This document shows, in pieces, positions 34,439 to 45,718 of a stretch of DNA of 64,000 nucleotides. The notes below the pieces were generated by a model that was given only the letters and a program-made list of their open reading frames with translations, did no database searches and was not told the DNA's origin. Numbering within the stretch: position 1 is the first letter of the stretch; every line of letters begins with the position of its first letter. A program made the position numbers and the translations under genes. Origin of the DNA: Qipengyuania pacifica (GTDB lineage Bacteria; Pseudomonadota; Alphaproteobacteria; Sphingomonadales; Sphingomonadaceae); assembly GCF_019857205.1 (NCBI RefSeq), contig NZ_JAHWXO010000001.1:124001-188000 (forward strand). The letters run 5' to 3'.

Positions 34439-35319
34439 GCAGCCTCGGGCACCGTCACGGCGACGTCATGACGCCCGGCGTCGCGCCGCGCGACTTCTTC
34501 GGGCCAGTTGAGGATTTCCATGCTTCCGTCGAAATGTTCGACCAGTGCATTGCATCCTTCGACCCAATCGCCGTCGTTCCAGTATTCGACGCCGTCGAAG
34601 TCGCGAAATTCCGCGGTGTGAATGTGGCCGCATACCACCCCGTCGACGCCGCGTTCGGCGGCTGCGCGGGCAACCACTTCCTCGTATTTGGAAATGAACT
34701 CGACCGCGTTCTTGACCTTGTGCTTGGCCGCGCGGGAAATGGACCAATAGGGCAGGCCCAGCCGTTTGCGCAGGCTGGCCACCCAATTGTTGAGCTTCAT
34801 CATCAGGTGATATGCGGCATCGCCGATGAAGGCGAGCCAGCGATGCGCCAGCATGATGGTATCGAATTCATCGCCGTGCAGCACCATCAGGCGCCGACCG
34901 TCGGCGGTTTCGTGGAAGGCGGCACGCATGATCTCCACCCCGCCGAAGTTCATGCCGGCGAAGGGGCGGATCATCTCGTCGTGATTGCCCGGGATATAGA
35001 CGATGCGCGTACCGCGCTTGGCGCGCTTGAGAATGCGCCACACGATGTCGTTATGTTCGGCCGGCCAGTAAAACTTCTTCTTCAGCCGCCAGCCATCGAT
35101 GATGTCGCCGACCAGATACATGGTTTCGCTGTCGGTGTGGTCGAGAAAGTCGATCAGCAGTTCGTGGTTGCACCCCTTGGTGCCGAGATGGACGTCGCTT
35201 ATCCAGATCGTGCGGAAGCGGCGCCGTTCCCCCAGCGTGCGCTCCGGCACGCTGGGCCTGATCGATGGAAAATTCGCCACCTTGTGGGCGGCGTCGAAGT
35301 GTTTGGGCAAATCGTTCAT
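34435..35319 (-). CDS. LpxH-like metallophosphoesterase
   Basis: A 294-aa calcineurin-type phosphatase usually annotated as UDP-2,3-diacylglucosamine diphosphatase. All metal-site motifs are present: SDVHLGTKG, GDIIDGW, GNHDE, HGDEFD and GHIHT. It is longer than enterobacterial LpxH (~240 aa) and lacks lpx neighbours; sphingomonads make glycosphingolipids, so another pyrophosphate-containing lipid precursor is possible. It is coupled to the GT4 gene downstream. Confidence 0.85.
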   Translation of the reverse strand: MNDLPKHFDAAHKVANFPSIRPSVPERTLGERRRFRTIWISDVHLGTKGCNHELLIDFLDHTDSETMYLVGDIIDGWRLKKKFYWPAEHNDIVWRILKRAKRGTRIVYIPGNHDEMIRPFAGMNFGGVEIMRAAFHETADGRRLMVLHGDEFDTIMLAHRWLAFIGDAAYHLMMKLNNWVASLRKRLGLPYWSISRAAKHKVKNAVEFISKYEEVVARAAAERGVDGVVCGHIHTAEFRDFDGVEYWNDGDWVEGCNALVEHFDGSMEILNWPEEVARRDAGRHDVAVTVPEAA

Positions 35320-35419
35320 GGGCCAGACCCCCGATCACTGTCGGGTATGCCCTAGCCCATGATTGTTACAGGCGATTCACAGTGCCGTTACGGAATGGCG
35401 ACATTGCGACGATTGCGCG

Positions 35420-36457
35420 TCAGCCTTCGGCGACCTCCAGCACGATCTTTCCGATGTGATCGCCGCCTTCCATACGGGCATGGGCCGCCCCCGCTTCGGT
35501 CAGCGGGAAAGTCTTGTCCATGACGGGCGCGATGGTGCCATCCTCGAACAGAGGCCAAGCGTGATTGTGGATCTCGTCGGCCAGCAGGGCCTTGAAATCG
35601 TCGGAGCGCGGCCGAAGCGTGGAGCCGGTCAGCGACAGGCGCTTGCGCATCACGGTCGCCATGTTGATTTCGGCCTTGAGGCCGCCCAGCACGGCGATGG
35701 TCACATGGCGCCCATCATCGGCCAGGCATTCGATATTGCGCGCCACATAGTCGCCCGACACCATGTCCAGCACCACATTGACGCCCTTGCCGCCGGTGAA
35801 GGCCTTGACCTCCTCCACGAAGTCCTGGCTTTTGTAATTGATGGCGAGATCCGCCCCGAGGTCGCGGATCGCCTGGCACTTTTCCTCGCTCCCCGCGGTT
35901 GCGATCACCGTGATGTCGAATGCCTTGGCGAGCTGGATCGCCATGGTGCCGATCCCGCTGGTGCCGCCATGCACGAGCAGCGTGTCGCCATCGCTCGCCC
36001 AGCCGCGTTCGAAGACGTTGTGCCACACCGTGAACAGCGTTTCCGGAATGGCCGCAGCGGTGGCCATGCTCATCGTTTCGGGAACGTGGAGGCAATGGGC
36101 CGAATGGGCGAGGCAATATTCGGCATAGCCGCCGCCCGACACCAGCGCGCAGACCGGCCGATTGATCAGTTCGGGCGCTGCGCCCTCGCCGACGGCCACC
36201 ACCGTGCCTGACACTTCGAGTCCAGGAATGGGCGAAGCGCCCGGCGGCGGCGGGTAGAAGCCCTGCCGCTGGATCACATCGGGCCGGTTGATGCCGGCAT
36301 GGGAAACGCGGATGAGAACCTGATTCTCGCCCGGTTCGGGCACCGGCAATGTTTCGGGACGCAAAACATCCGGGCCTCCCGGATCGTCAAAGCCCATTGC
36401 GGTCATCGTCTCGGGCAAATCTGCTGCCACTCGCGCCCCCGTTATCTGTCTGGTCAT
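35420..36457 (-). CDS. NAD(P)H-quinone oxidoreductase (PIG3/QOR type)
   Basis: A 345-aa zinc-free medium-chain dehydrogenase. The N-terminal GroES-like domain contains GINRPDVIQRQGFYPPPPGASPIPGLEVSG in pieces typical of the PIG3 subfamily. The NADPH Rossmann domain has VHGGTSGIGTMAIQLAK. It reduces small quinones, often under oxidative stress. The start is ATG 36457 (MTRQITG); longer frames into 36562 overlap the divergent DUF1192 gene. Confidence 0.92.
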   Translation of the reverse strand: MTRQITGARVAADLPETMTAMGFDDPGGPDVLRPETLPVPEPGENQVLIRVSHAGINRPDVIQRQGFYPPPPGASPIPGLEVSGTVVAVGEGAAPELINRPVCALVSGGGYAEYCLAHSAHCLHVPETMSMATAAAIPETLFTVWHNVFERGWASDGDTLLVHGGTSGIGTMAIQLAKAFDITVIATAGSEEKCQAIRDLGADLAINYKSQDFVEEVKAFTGGKGVNVVLDMVSGDYVARNIECLADDGRHVTIAVLGGLKAEINMATVMRKRLSLTGSTLRPRSDDFKALLADEIHNHAWPLFEDGTIAPVMDKTFPLTEAGAAHARMEGGDHIGKIVLEVAEG

Positions 36458-36540
36458 AGTGGCGCTACTGCCACTTTTGCGGTGCAATACCGTTCGTACC
36501 CGTTGACAGCAACCGGGCATCCTTGCGAGATTGCCAATCG

Positions 36541-36741
36541 ATGGATGACGATGACCGTCCACGCCCCCGAGGCGATGCCGCGAGCAAACTCGCCACCGAA
36601 GACCTCGGCCCTTATTCGCAGGACGAACTGCAGGAGCGGATCAGGTTTCTCGAATCCGAAATCGTCCGCGTCGAGAAACACCGCCTCTCCGCCGCTGCCC
36701 ACCGCGATGCGGCAGAAGCGTTGTTCGGGCGAAAGGAATAG
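36541..36741 (+). CDS. DUF1192 family small protein
   Basis: A 66-aa conserved alphaproteobacterial protein of unknown role. It opens with the acidic MDDDDRPRPRGDAASKLA, then PYSQDELQERIRFLESEI, a short coiled coil, and ends with AAEALFGRKE; all are family hallmarks. The start is ATG 36541; a GTG/ATG-like lead to 36523 is not needed. It is divergent from the quinone oxidoreductase and precedes clpA by 129 bases. Confidence 0.88.
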   Translation: MDDDDRPRPRGDAASKLATEDLGPYSQDELQERIRFLESEIVRVEKHRLSAAAHRDAAEALFGRKE

Positions 36742-36870
36742 TTGGCGATGCGGGGGCTGATATTTTCCGGCTCCGCACCCATATTCGCCATGCATACAGC
36801 AATGGCTAACCTCCGGCCCGTAGGCTGTTTCCAGTTCGCCCCAAGCGAGTCGCCCAAGAAAGACAACTGA

Positions 36871-39255
<2,385 letters not shown>

Positions 39256-39276
39256 TCAAGCCTGCAATCGATGAAG

Positions 39277-39309
39277 GGGCACCACCGGGAACGGTCGGTG
39301 CCCTTTTTT
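39277..39309 (+). terminator. Rho-independent terminator of clpA
   Basis: GGGCACC (39277-39283) pairs with GGTGCCC (39297-39303), followed by TTTTTT (39304-39309). It begins 21 bases after the clpA stop. Confidence 0.88.
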
Positions 39310-39433
39310 CTATCCGCGACGGTCATTGGGTAAATATCTTCCGAGGGCGGGCCGTCGGGAATTTTTTCGGCGCAAATACCAGCTAGCGAGACCCCTCGAT
39401 GGGGCTCTGTTGATCGTTCACCGAGCCACGCTT

Positions 39434-39453
39434 GTGAAGGTGGACAGCTTCAC
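39434..39453. repeat. Inverted repeat GTGAAG-N8-CTTCAC before the ABC exporter operon
   Basis: A perfect 6-bp inverted repeat with 8-base spacer, ending 34 bases before the ATG of the ABC ATPase. Spacing and size suit a dimeric repressor such as a GntR or TetR member; no regulator gene is adjacent, so its partner is unknown. Confidence 0.35.
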
Positions 39454-39487
39454 TTACGCCCTACCGGTACATAGTCGGGGGGAGTGC

Positions 39488-40426
39488 ATGTCGGTTCTCA
39501 AAATATCCAATCTGATCAAGCGGTTCGAAGGCGTGGTCGCTGTCGACGACCTGTCGTTCTCGGTTTCCCCAGGCGAGATTTTCGGATTTCTCGGTGGTAA
39601 CGGCGCCGGCAAGACAACGACCTTGCGCATGGTGCTCGACATCATCCGTCCGACGTCAGGGACGATCAGTGTGCTGGGCAGCCCGCCCGACCGACGCAAT
39701 GCGCAAGCCGTCGGGTTCCTCCCGGAAGAGCGTGGCTTGTACACCGGAATGAGCGCGATCGACACGATCGTGTATTTCGGACGACTGAAGGGGATGAAGC
39801 CCGCCGATGCCCGTAATCGCGGAATGGAACTTCTTTCCCGATTCGATCTCGCCGACCGCGCCAAGAGCGATATCGGCGACATGTCGAAAGGGATGGCCCA
39901 GAAGGTCCAGCTTGCCACTTCGCTCGTCAACGATCCCGAACTGCTGATGCTGGACGAGCCGTTTTCAGGTCTCGACCCGGTGAACCAGGGGCTGCTGGAA
40001 AACGAAATCCTGCGCGCATCCGATCGGGGCGCAGCGGTGATCTTCTCGACCCATGTGATGCAGCACGCCGAGCGCCTGTGCGATCGCCTGCTGCTGCTGC
40101 GCAAGGGCCGTAAGCGGTTCGAAGGCACGCTGGATGAAGCGCGCGCGGCCTTGCCCGCGCGGCTGGTCGCCATGGCCAAATCGGATCTTTCGCTGATCCC
40201 CGGCGTCGCCCGCGCCGAACGGGGCGAGGCACATGGCGATGGCTGGCACGACTGGACCCTGCATCTATCCGATGGCGTCGATCCCGCTTCGGTCCTCGAA
40301 CACTGCAGTGCCAATGCGATTGCCCTACGCCGCTGGGACGAACACCGGGCGAGCCTGCACGATGTGTTTGTTCAGTTGGTTGGGGCGGATCCCGATCAAG
40401 CGGCGATGGAAAGGGAGGCCGCCTGA
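39488..40426 (+). CDS. ABC transporter ATP-binding protein (NatA-like)
   Basis: A 312-aa ATPase of an ABC-2 type exporter. Walker A is GGNGAGKTTT (about 38-47), the signature motif is the divergent DMSKGMAQKVQLA instead of LSGGQ, and Walker B is LLMLDEPFSGLDPVN, followed by the H-loop STHVMQHAE. A DUF4162-like C-terminal domain follows. ATG 39488 was chosen because GGGGGGAG stands just upstream; the frame is open further 5' but without support. It shares TGATG with the permease gene. Confidence 0.93.
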   Translation: MSVLKISNLIKRFEGVVAVDDLSFSVSPGEIFGFLGGNGAGKTTTLRMVLDIIRPTSGTISVLGSPPDRRNAQAVGFLPEERGLYTGMSAIDTIVYFGRLKGMKPADARNRGMELLSRFDLADRAKSDIGDMSKGMAQKVQLATSLVNDPELLMLDEPFSGLDPVNQGLLENEILRASDRGAAVIFSTHVMQHAERLCDRLLLLRKGRKRFEGTLDEARAALPARLVAMAKSDLSLIPGVARAERGEAHGDGWHDWTLHLSDGVDPASVLEHCSANAIALRRWDEHRASLHDVFVQLVGADPDQAAMEREAA

Positions 40427-41931
40427 TGAGCCCGTCGATCGACATGAATAATGTGCTGCTGGTAGCCGGTCGGGAAATTCGGCAGATCCTCAAGATGAAG
40501 AGCTTCTGGCTCACGCTGCTGATCCTGCCCGTCGCATTCGCGCTCGGGCCGATCTTTGCCGAGAGTTTGGATGACGATGAACCAACCCGGGTGACTGTGG
40601 TGGATCGGTCAGGGGGCGGCGCGGCGCAGGCGCTGGAGGCGCGGTTTGCGGCCGAAGATGCCCAATGGCTGCTGCGCGACCTGTCGCGCTACGTCCAGCG
40701 CTACGGACTGGAACAGGCCGATCCGAAAGCAAGCTGGGCACAATATGACCGCTGGTATACCGACGCGGACATCGCGGCGTTCGAGCGTGCGGGCGGGCTG
40801 GACGCCGCTCTTGAAAAGATCGCTGCCGTCCGGCCAGAGGGCGTCCCCCAATTCGAGCCCGATCCGCCCGCCTATGCCTTTTCCGCTCCGTCAGCAGAAC
40901 TCTCTGCCGCAAGGGGAGAGGATTTCGGTACCGAGGCCCGTGCCCTGTTCGATGCAGATGACGATACTTCCCCGGAAATCGTTGTTCTGATCGGCGAGAA
41001 TTACCCCGCCGATCCGCGTATCCAGCTCTTCTCCGCCAACCAGCCCCGCGGCAGCTTCGTCACTACCATGCAGGAAGTGCTGACAACCGATCTGCGGGCG
41101 CGCCTGTTGGCCGCTCAGGGCGTCTCACCTGCGAATGCGGCGGCCGTGCAGAGCGCAGCCCCCGTCATCGCGGTCGATACACCTCCTCCCGGCGGCGGCG
41201 CGCGCGAGGCTTTGCTGGTACGCTCGATCGTGCCGCTGGCCCTCGCCTATATCCTCGTGATGAGCCTGATGCTCTCGGGCAGCTGGATGCTGCAGGGCTC
41301 GGTGGAGGAGCGCTCAAACAAGCTCCTCGAATCGCTGCTTGCCTGTATTCGACCGGAAGACCTCATGTACGGCAAGCTCCTGGGCTCGCTCAGCGTCGGT
41401 CTGCTGATGATCCTCGTCTGGGGCGCCTGTGCAGGCGTTGCCGCTTATGCGACGCAGGGCGCGATATCGGATATGATCCGCCCCGCGCTCGATCCGGTCT
41501 CCAGCCCCGGCATCATCGCTGCGATCCTGTTTTTCTTCATCGCCGGATATATCGCGATTTCAGCCCTGTTCGTGGCAATCGGCGCGATGGTCGATTCGAT
41601 GAGCGAGGCGCAAGGCTACCTCATGCCCGTAATGCTCCTGATCCTGCTGCCGGTGACCTTCCTGATTCAGGCGATCCTGGCGGGTAATTCGGGCTGGATC
41701 GTACAGGTTCTCACCTGGGTTCCGCTATGGACGCCGTTCACCGTACTGGCGCGCCTCGGCATGGGCATCGAGTGGTGGGAAATGGTCGGTTCGGGCGTGC
41801 TGCTTGCCGGTGCCATCGTAATCGAGCTGGTGCTGATCGGCCGACTGTTCCGGGCCAGCCTGCTGTCCACCGGCCAGAAACCAAGCCTGAAGCGCGTTAT
41901 CGAGCGTCTGCGCGCGTCTCCTGCTCGATAG
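40426..41931 (+). CDS. ABC-2 type transporter permease (NatB-like)
   Basis: A 501-aa membrane subunit. One N-terminal helix (about 27-45, FWLTLLILPVAFALGPIF) is followed by a large extracytoplasmic domain (about 50-260) and five or more C-terminal helices (LALAYILVMSLMLSGSWML, GLLMILVWGACAGVAAY, GIIAAILFFFIAGYIAISALFVAIGAM, LMPVMLLILLPVTFLIQAIL). The charged segment QGSVEERSNKLLESLLACIRPEDLMYGKLLG is typical of the NatB/YhaP group (sodium or peptide export). Cargo unknown. Confidence 0.9.
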   Translation: MSPSIDMNNVLLVAGREIRQILKMKSFWLTLLILPVAFALGPIFAESLDDDEPTRVTVVDRSGGGAAQALEARFAAEDAQWLLRDLSRYVQRYGLEQADPKASWAQYDRWYTDADIAAFERAGGLDAALEKIAAVRPEGVPQFEPDPPAYAFSAPSAELSAARGEDFGTEARALFDADDDTSPEIVVLIGENYPADPRIQLFSANQPRGSFVTTMQEVLTTDLRARLLAAQGVSPANAAAVQSAAPVIAVDTPPPGGGAREALLVRSIVPLALAYILVMSLMLSGSWMLQGSVEERSNKLLESLLACIRPEDLMYGKLLGSLSVGLLMILVWGACAGVAAYATQGAISDMIRPALDPVSSPGIIAAILFFFIAGYIAISALFVAIGAMVDSMSEAQGYLMPVMLLILLPVTFLIQAILAGNSGWIVQVLTWVPLWTPFTVLARLGMGIEWWEMVGSGVLLAGAIVIELVLIGRLFRASLLSTGQKPSLKRVIERLRASPAR

Positions 41932-41941
41932 CGGGCACCTA

Positions 41942-41967
41942 CGCGGGAACGCTTGTGCGTTCCCGCG
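41942..41967 (+). terminator. Perfect hairpin at the end of the ABC operon
   Basis: CGCGGGAACGC and GCGTTCCCGCG form an 11-bp perfect stem with a TTGT loop, 11 bases after the permease stop. No T-run follows, so it is either a weak or Rho-assisted terminator or an mRNA 3'-end stabiliser; it is only 13 bases before the next start codon. Confidence 0.5.
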
Positions 41968-41979
41968 CTTGAATCGGGG

Positions 41980-42987
41980 ATGGCCGCCGCCCCCTTCTCC
42001 TGGATCAAGCCCGAACCGCACGGTATTCATATCGTCCCTGCCGATTGCTGGGTCGATCCCAGCCGCGCGGTCGACCGGGCGCTGGTGACTCACGGCCATG
42101 CCGATCATGCGCGCGGCGGGCATGGGCAGACCGTCGCCACACCCGAGACACTGGCCATCATGGAGTTGCGCTACGCGACTCGCGACGGAGCGACGCCAGT
42201 CGCCTATGGCGAGACCATCCGCCTCCCCGGCGGCGTCGATGCGACCTATATTCCGGCAGGGCACGTCCTCGGCAGCGCGCAGATCCTCCTCGAACATGCG
42301 GGAGAGCGCGTGATCGTCACCGGCGATTACAAGCGACGCCACGACCCCACCTGCCCGCCTTTCGAAGTCACACCGTGCGACATCTTCATCACCGAAGCGA
42401 CGTTCGGCCTGCCGGTCTTCTGCCATCCGCCGATCAAGGACGAGATGGCCAAGCTGCTCGATCGCCTCGCCGCGCACCCGGACAGTTGCGTGCTGGTCGG
42501 CGCCTACGCTCTGGGCAAGGCGCAGCGTGTCATCGCCGAATTGCGGCGCGCGGGGCACAGGGACCCGATCTATCTCCACGGCGCGATGGAAAAGATGTGC
42601 CGGCTCTATGAAGAACACGGGATCGACCTCGGCGAGCTGCGACTGGTTGCCGATCATGCCAAGGACGATATGCGCGGATCGATCGTCATCTGCCCGCCGT
42701 CGGCCCTGAACGATCGCTGGTCGCGCCGTCTGCCCGAACCGATCACCGCCATGGCCAGCGGCTGGATGCGCATTCGCCAGCGCGCGCGCCAGCGCAATGT
42801 CGAACTGCCGCTGATCATTTCCGATCATGCCGACTGGGGCGAGCTTACCCGCACGATCCAGGAAGTCGGCGCGCAGGAGAACTGGATCACCCATGGGCGC
42901 GAGGATGCCCTGCTGCGCTGGTGCCAGTTGCACCAGAAGCGCGCACGCGCGCTTGCCATGGTCGGCTACGAGGACGAGGACGATTGA
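41980..42987 (+). CDS. Ligase-associated DNA exonuclease (metallo-beta-lactamase fold)
   Basis: A 335-aa beta-CASP-type nuclease, annotated in many genomes as the exonuclease associated with the ATP-dependent ligase of the DNA-damage set (ligase, Lhr-type helicase, PdeM). The metal motif is THGHADHARGG (HxHxDH), with later motifs YIPAGHVLGSAQI, VTGDYKRRHDP, and SDHADWGEL. The start is ATG 41980 (MAAAPFSW). Its ligase partner at 44096 is separated by the OmpA gene, breaking the usual adjacency. Confidence 0.93.
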   Translation: MAAAPFSWIKPEPHGIHIVPADCWVDPSRAVDRALVTHGHADHARGGHGQTVATPETLAIMELRYATRDGATPVAYGETIRLPGGVDATYIPAGHVLGSAQILLEHAGERVIVTGDYKRRHDPTCPPFEVTPCDIFITEATFGLPVFCHPPIKDEMAKLLDRLAAHPDSCVLVGAYALGKAQRVIAELRRAGHRDPIYLHGAMEKMCRLYEEHGIDLGELRLVADHAKDDMRGSIVICPPSALNDRWSRRLPEPITAMASGWMRIRQRARQRNVELPLIISDHADWGELTRTIQEVGAQENWITHGREDALLRWCQLHQKRARALAMVGYEDEDD

Positions 42988-43053
42988 CCGGAACGAGCAC
43001 GCGGTTCGACAGTTTTTCCAACCATTCGCGTAAGGCGAAAAAGGGAGATTGCG

Positions 43054-44091
43054 ATGCGTAAGACGTTGGCAACACTATCGATGGCCGCAACTCTGGTGGC
43101 CGGTTGTTCGGTAAAGGAAGACGACAACCAGGCCGAAGGCTCCACCATTTCGACAAGCGATCAGGCTGACGAAGCATCCGCCTCCGACGATGGCGCGCTA
43201 TATGCCGATGGCGAAGCAATGCCGCTCGATATCGAACAGACGCACCCCACCGGCACCAGCATCGCGCTCGAATCGATCCGCGCAACGCCTACCGAAACGC
43301 TGGTCACCATGACGATCAACAATGGCGCCGATTTTCCGGTGACGCTGAACGGCTTCGGCGGCGCCTATCTGTTCGGTCCGGATGGCGGAAAGCTCGAAGT
43401 CCAGGCCCCCGCCAATAACGAAAGGCTCGAGATTCCTCCCGGCCAGCAGGTTCGGGCAGAACTCGTCTTCAAGGGCCGTCTGAGCCAGGGTGGGCCCGCA
43501 ACTCTCTTCTTCAACGAAGCAAAGTATCTGGAAGACGACGATTCGCGTTATCCGGGCTTCCGCATTCCGATGCAGCTGACCAGCGCCGCCTTCACCGAAG
43601 ACGGAGCAAAAAAAAAATCTAGTTCGCTTCGGCTGATCGGCTCCGCGCCGGGCGCGTCCGCGCGATCGGCCAGTTCGGTCTCCACGCTGCGCTCCGAACT
43701 GGAAGCGAAGGAAACCGATCGCGGTACGCTCGTGTCGCTGCCCGGCGACGTCCTGTTCGATACGGACAAGGCCGAAATCCGCGCTGCCGCCCGGCCCACG
43801 CTCGACAAGCTGGCTGAACTGATCAAATCCGATTCCTCGGCCAAGGTGGCCGTGGAAGGCCATACCGACAGCCAGGGCGACGATGCCTACAATCAGCGTC
43901 TGTCCGAACGGCGGGCGCAGGCGGTCCGCGACTATCTGAAGGATGTGCGCCAGGTCCCGGCAGACCGGATGACCGTAAAGGGCCTAGGCGAAAGCCGGCC
44001 GGTGGCGCAGAACATGACGCCGGACGGGAAGGAAAATGCCAGTGGCATGCAGAAGAACCGCCGCGTCGAAGTGGTCATAGCCAAGAGCTGA
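43054..44091 (+). CDS. OmpA family lipoprotein with internal 10-A tract
   Basis: A 345-aa envelope lipoprotein. The signal peptide ends in lipobox LVAGC (C18). An Ig-like N-terminal domain (about 60-180, ETLVTMTINNGADFPVTLNG) is joined by a Ser-rich linker to a C-terminal OmpA domain (about 228-345) with VAVEGHTDSQGDDAYNQRLSERRAQAV and NRRVEVVI, which binds peptidoglycan. The linker residues K186-K188 are encoded by ten consecutive A bases. Slippage by one base either way meets a stop codon at once, leaving only the N-terminal domain. The gene splits the exonuclease-ligase pair. Confidence 0.92.
   Translation: MRKTLATLSMAATLVAGCSVKEDDNQAEGSTISTSDQADEASASDDGALYADGEAMPLDIEQTHPTGTSIALESIRATPTETLVTMTINNGADFPVTLNGFGGAYLFGPDGGKLEVQAPANNERLEIPPGQQVRAELVFKGRLSQGGPATLFFNEAKYLEDDDSRYPGFRIPMQLTSAAFTEDGAKKKSSSLRLIGSAPGASARSASSVSTLRSELEAKETDRGTLVSLPGDVLFDTDKAEIRAAARPTLDKLAELIKSDSSAKVAVEGHTDSQGDDAYNQRLSERRAQAVRDYLKDVRQVPADRMTVKGLGESRPVAQNMTPDGKENASGMQKNRRVEVVIAKS
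43608..43617 (+). repeat. Homopolymer A10 inside the OmpA lipoprotein gene
   Basis: Ten consecutive A in a G+C-rich gene. One extra A gives ATC TAG right after the tract; one fewer gives a TGA six codons after the tract. It is a candidate slippage (phase-variation or transcriptional slippage) site. Confidence 0.9.
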
Positions 44092-44095
44092 CGGC

Positions 44096-45688
44096 TTGGA
44101 GCAGTTCGCCGCCCTTATCGATGCGCTGGTCTATACGCGCAGCCGCAACGAGAAACTGCGGCTGATAGCCGAATATCTTCAGGCGACGCCCAATCCCGAT
44201 CGCGGCTGGGCACTGGCCGCCCTGTCCGACGGGCTGGATTTTTCGGCCGTCAAATCTTCCACCATCCGCAATCTGCTCAAGGATCGGATCGATCCGGTGC
44301 TATGGACGCTGAGCCGCGATTTTGTGGGCGATACCGCGGAAACGGCCAGCCTGTTGTGGCCCGCGCCCGAACATCCCCCCTCGCCCCCGGGCGTGACCGA
44401 AACGGTCGAACTGCTCGAAGCGATGAACCGCAAGACCGTCGTCACCGAACTGCCCCGGCTGCTCGACCGGCTCGACGCATCCGGCCGCTACGCCCTGCTC
44501 AAACTCGCCACCGGGGGTATGCGGATCGGCGTTTCCAGCCGCCTATCCAAGACTGCCTTTGCGCAGGCTTTCGACGTCTCGGTCGACGAGGTGGAGGAAT
44601 ATTGGCACGGCCTCGCCCCGCCCTACCCCGAACTGTTCGACTGGGCCGCCCATGGCGAAGCGCCGCCCGACATGGCGAACCTGCCGACCTTCCGCCCCTT
44701 CATGCTGGCCCACCCGCTCGAAGAAACGGTGCTGGATCTGGCGGATTATGCGGCGGAATGGAAATGGGACGGTATCCGCGTGCAATTGGTACGGGCGGGG
44801 GACGAAACGAAACTGTTCTCCCGCTCGGGCGACGATATCTCCGCAACCTTCCCCGAACTGCTCGATGTGCTGCCCTTTCCCGCCGTTCTCGATGGTGAAC
44901 TGCTGGTGCGCGGAACGCATCAGGGTGGGAAAGAAGGGGGCGCAGCCAGCTTCAACGCGCTGCAACAGCGACTCGGCCGCAAGACGGTGTCCAAGAAGAT
45001 GCTGGCCGAAGCACCCGCGTTCGTGCGGCTTTACGACGTGCTGCTTCTCGACGGCGAAGATCTGCGCGCCCTGCCTTGGACCAAGCGACGCCAAAGCTTG
45101 GAAAAACTGATGGATCGCCTGCCCGAAAGCCATTTCGACCTCAGCCGGGTGGTCGACGCGCGCGATTTCGAACATCTGGGCGAAATCCGCGAAGGCAGCC
45201 GGGACGACGCCATCGAAGGGCTGATGCTGAAACGCAAGGACAGCCCCTATATCGCCGGACGCCGCGTGGGATATTGGTACAAGTGGAAGCGCGATCCCCT
45301 GCTGGTGGATTGCGTGCTGATGTATGCCCAGCGCGGCAGCGGCAAGCGATCGAGTTTCTATTCCGATTACACCTTCGGATGCTGGGACGGCGATCCCGAT
45401 GCCGGGGCGGATCTCCTCCCGGTCGGCAAGGCCTATTCCGGTTTTACGGACGAGGAACTGAAGAAGCTAGATCGCCATGTGCGGCAGAACACGGTCAACC
45501 GCTTCGGGCCGGTACGCGAAACGGACAAGAGCCTGGTCTTCGAAGTTGCCTTCGACAGCGTGCATGACAGCAAGCGCCACAAATCCGGCCTGGCCATGCG
45601 ATTTCCCCGCATTCACCGCATCCGCTGGGACAAACCGCCGCACGAAGCCGATCGCATCGAAGCGCTGAAGGCGCTGATCAAGGATTGA
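44096..45688 (+). CDS. ATP-dependent DNA ligase (cisplatin damage response type)
   Basis: A 530-aa ATP-dependent DNA ligase. An alpha-helical DNA-binding domain (1-200) precedes the nucleotidyltransferase core, whose catalytic lysine lies in EWKWDGIRVQ (K223). Further motifs are SRSGDDIS, VLDGELLV, FVRLYDVLLLDGEDL, EGLMLKRKDSPY and WYKWKRDP. It belongs to the set found with the ligase-associated exonuclease and linked to cross-link repair. The start is TTG 44096, five bases after the OmpA stop, so it is probably co-transcribed with the OmpA gene. Confidence 0.94.
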   Translation: MEQFAALIDALVYTRSRNEKLRLIAEYLQATPNPDRGWALAALSDGLDFSAVKSSTIRNLLKDRIDPVLWTLSRDFVGDTAETASLLWPAPEHPPSPPGVTETVELLEAMNRKTVVTELPRLLDRLDASGRYALLKLATGGMRIGVSSRLSKTAFAQAFDVSVDEVEEYWHGLAPPYPELFDWAAHGEAPPDMANLPTFRPFMLAHPLEETVLDLADYAAEWKWDGIRVQLVRAGDETKLFSRSGDDISATFPELLDVLPFPAVLDGELLVRGTHQGGKEGGAASFNALQQRLGRKTVSKKMLAEAPAFVRLYDVLLLDGEDLRALPWTKRRQSLEKLMDRLPESHFDLSRVVDARDFEHLGEIREGSRDDAIEGLMLKRKDSPYIAGRRVGYWYKWKRDPLLVDCVLMYAQRGSGKRSSFYSDYTFGCWDGDPDAGADLLPVGKAYSGFTDEELKKLDRHVRQNTVNRFGPVRETDKSLVFEVAFDSVHDSKRHKSGLAMRFPRIHRIRWDKPPHEADRIEALKALIKD

Positions 45689-45718
45689 TTTCAAACCTGC
45701 GGTGGGCATGGTGCCGGC

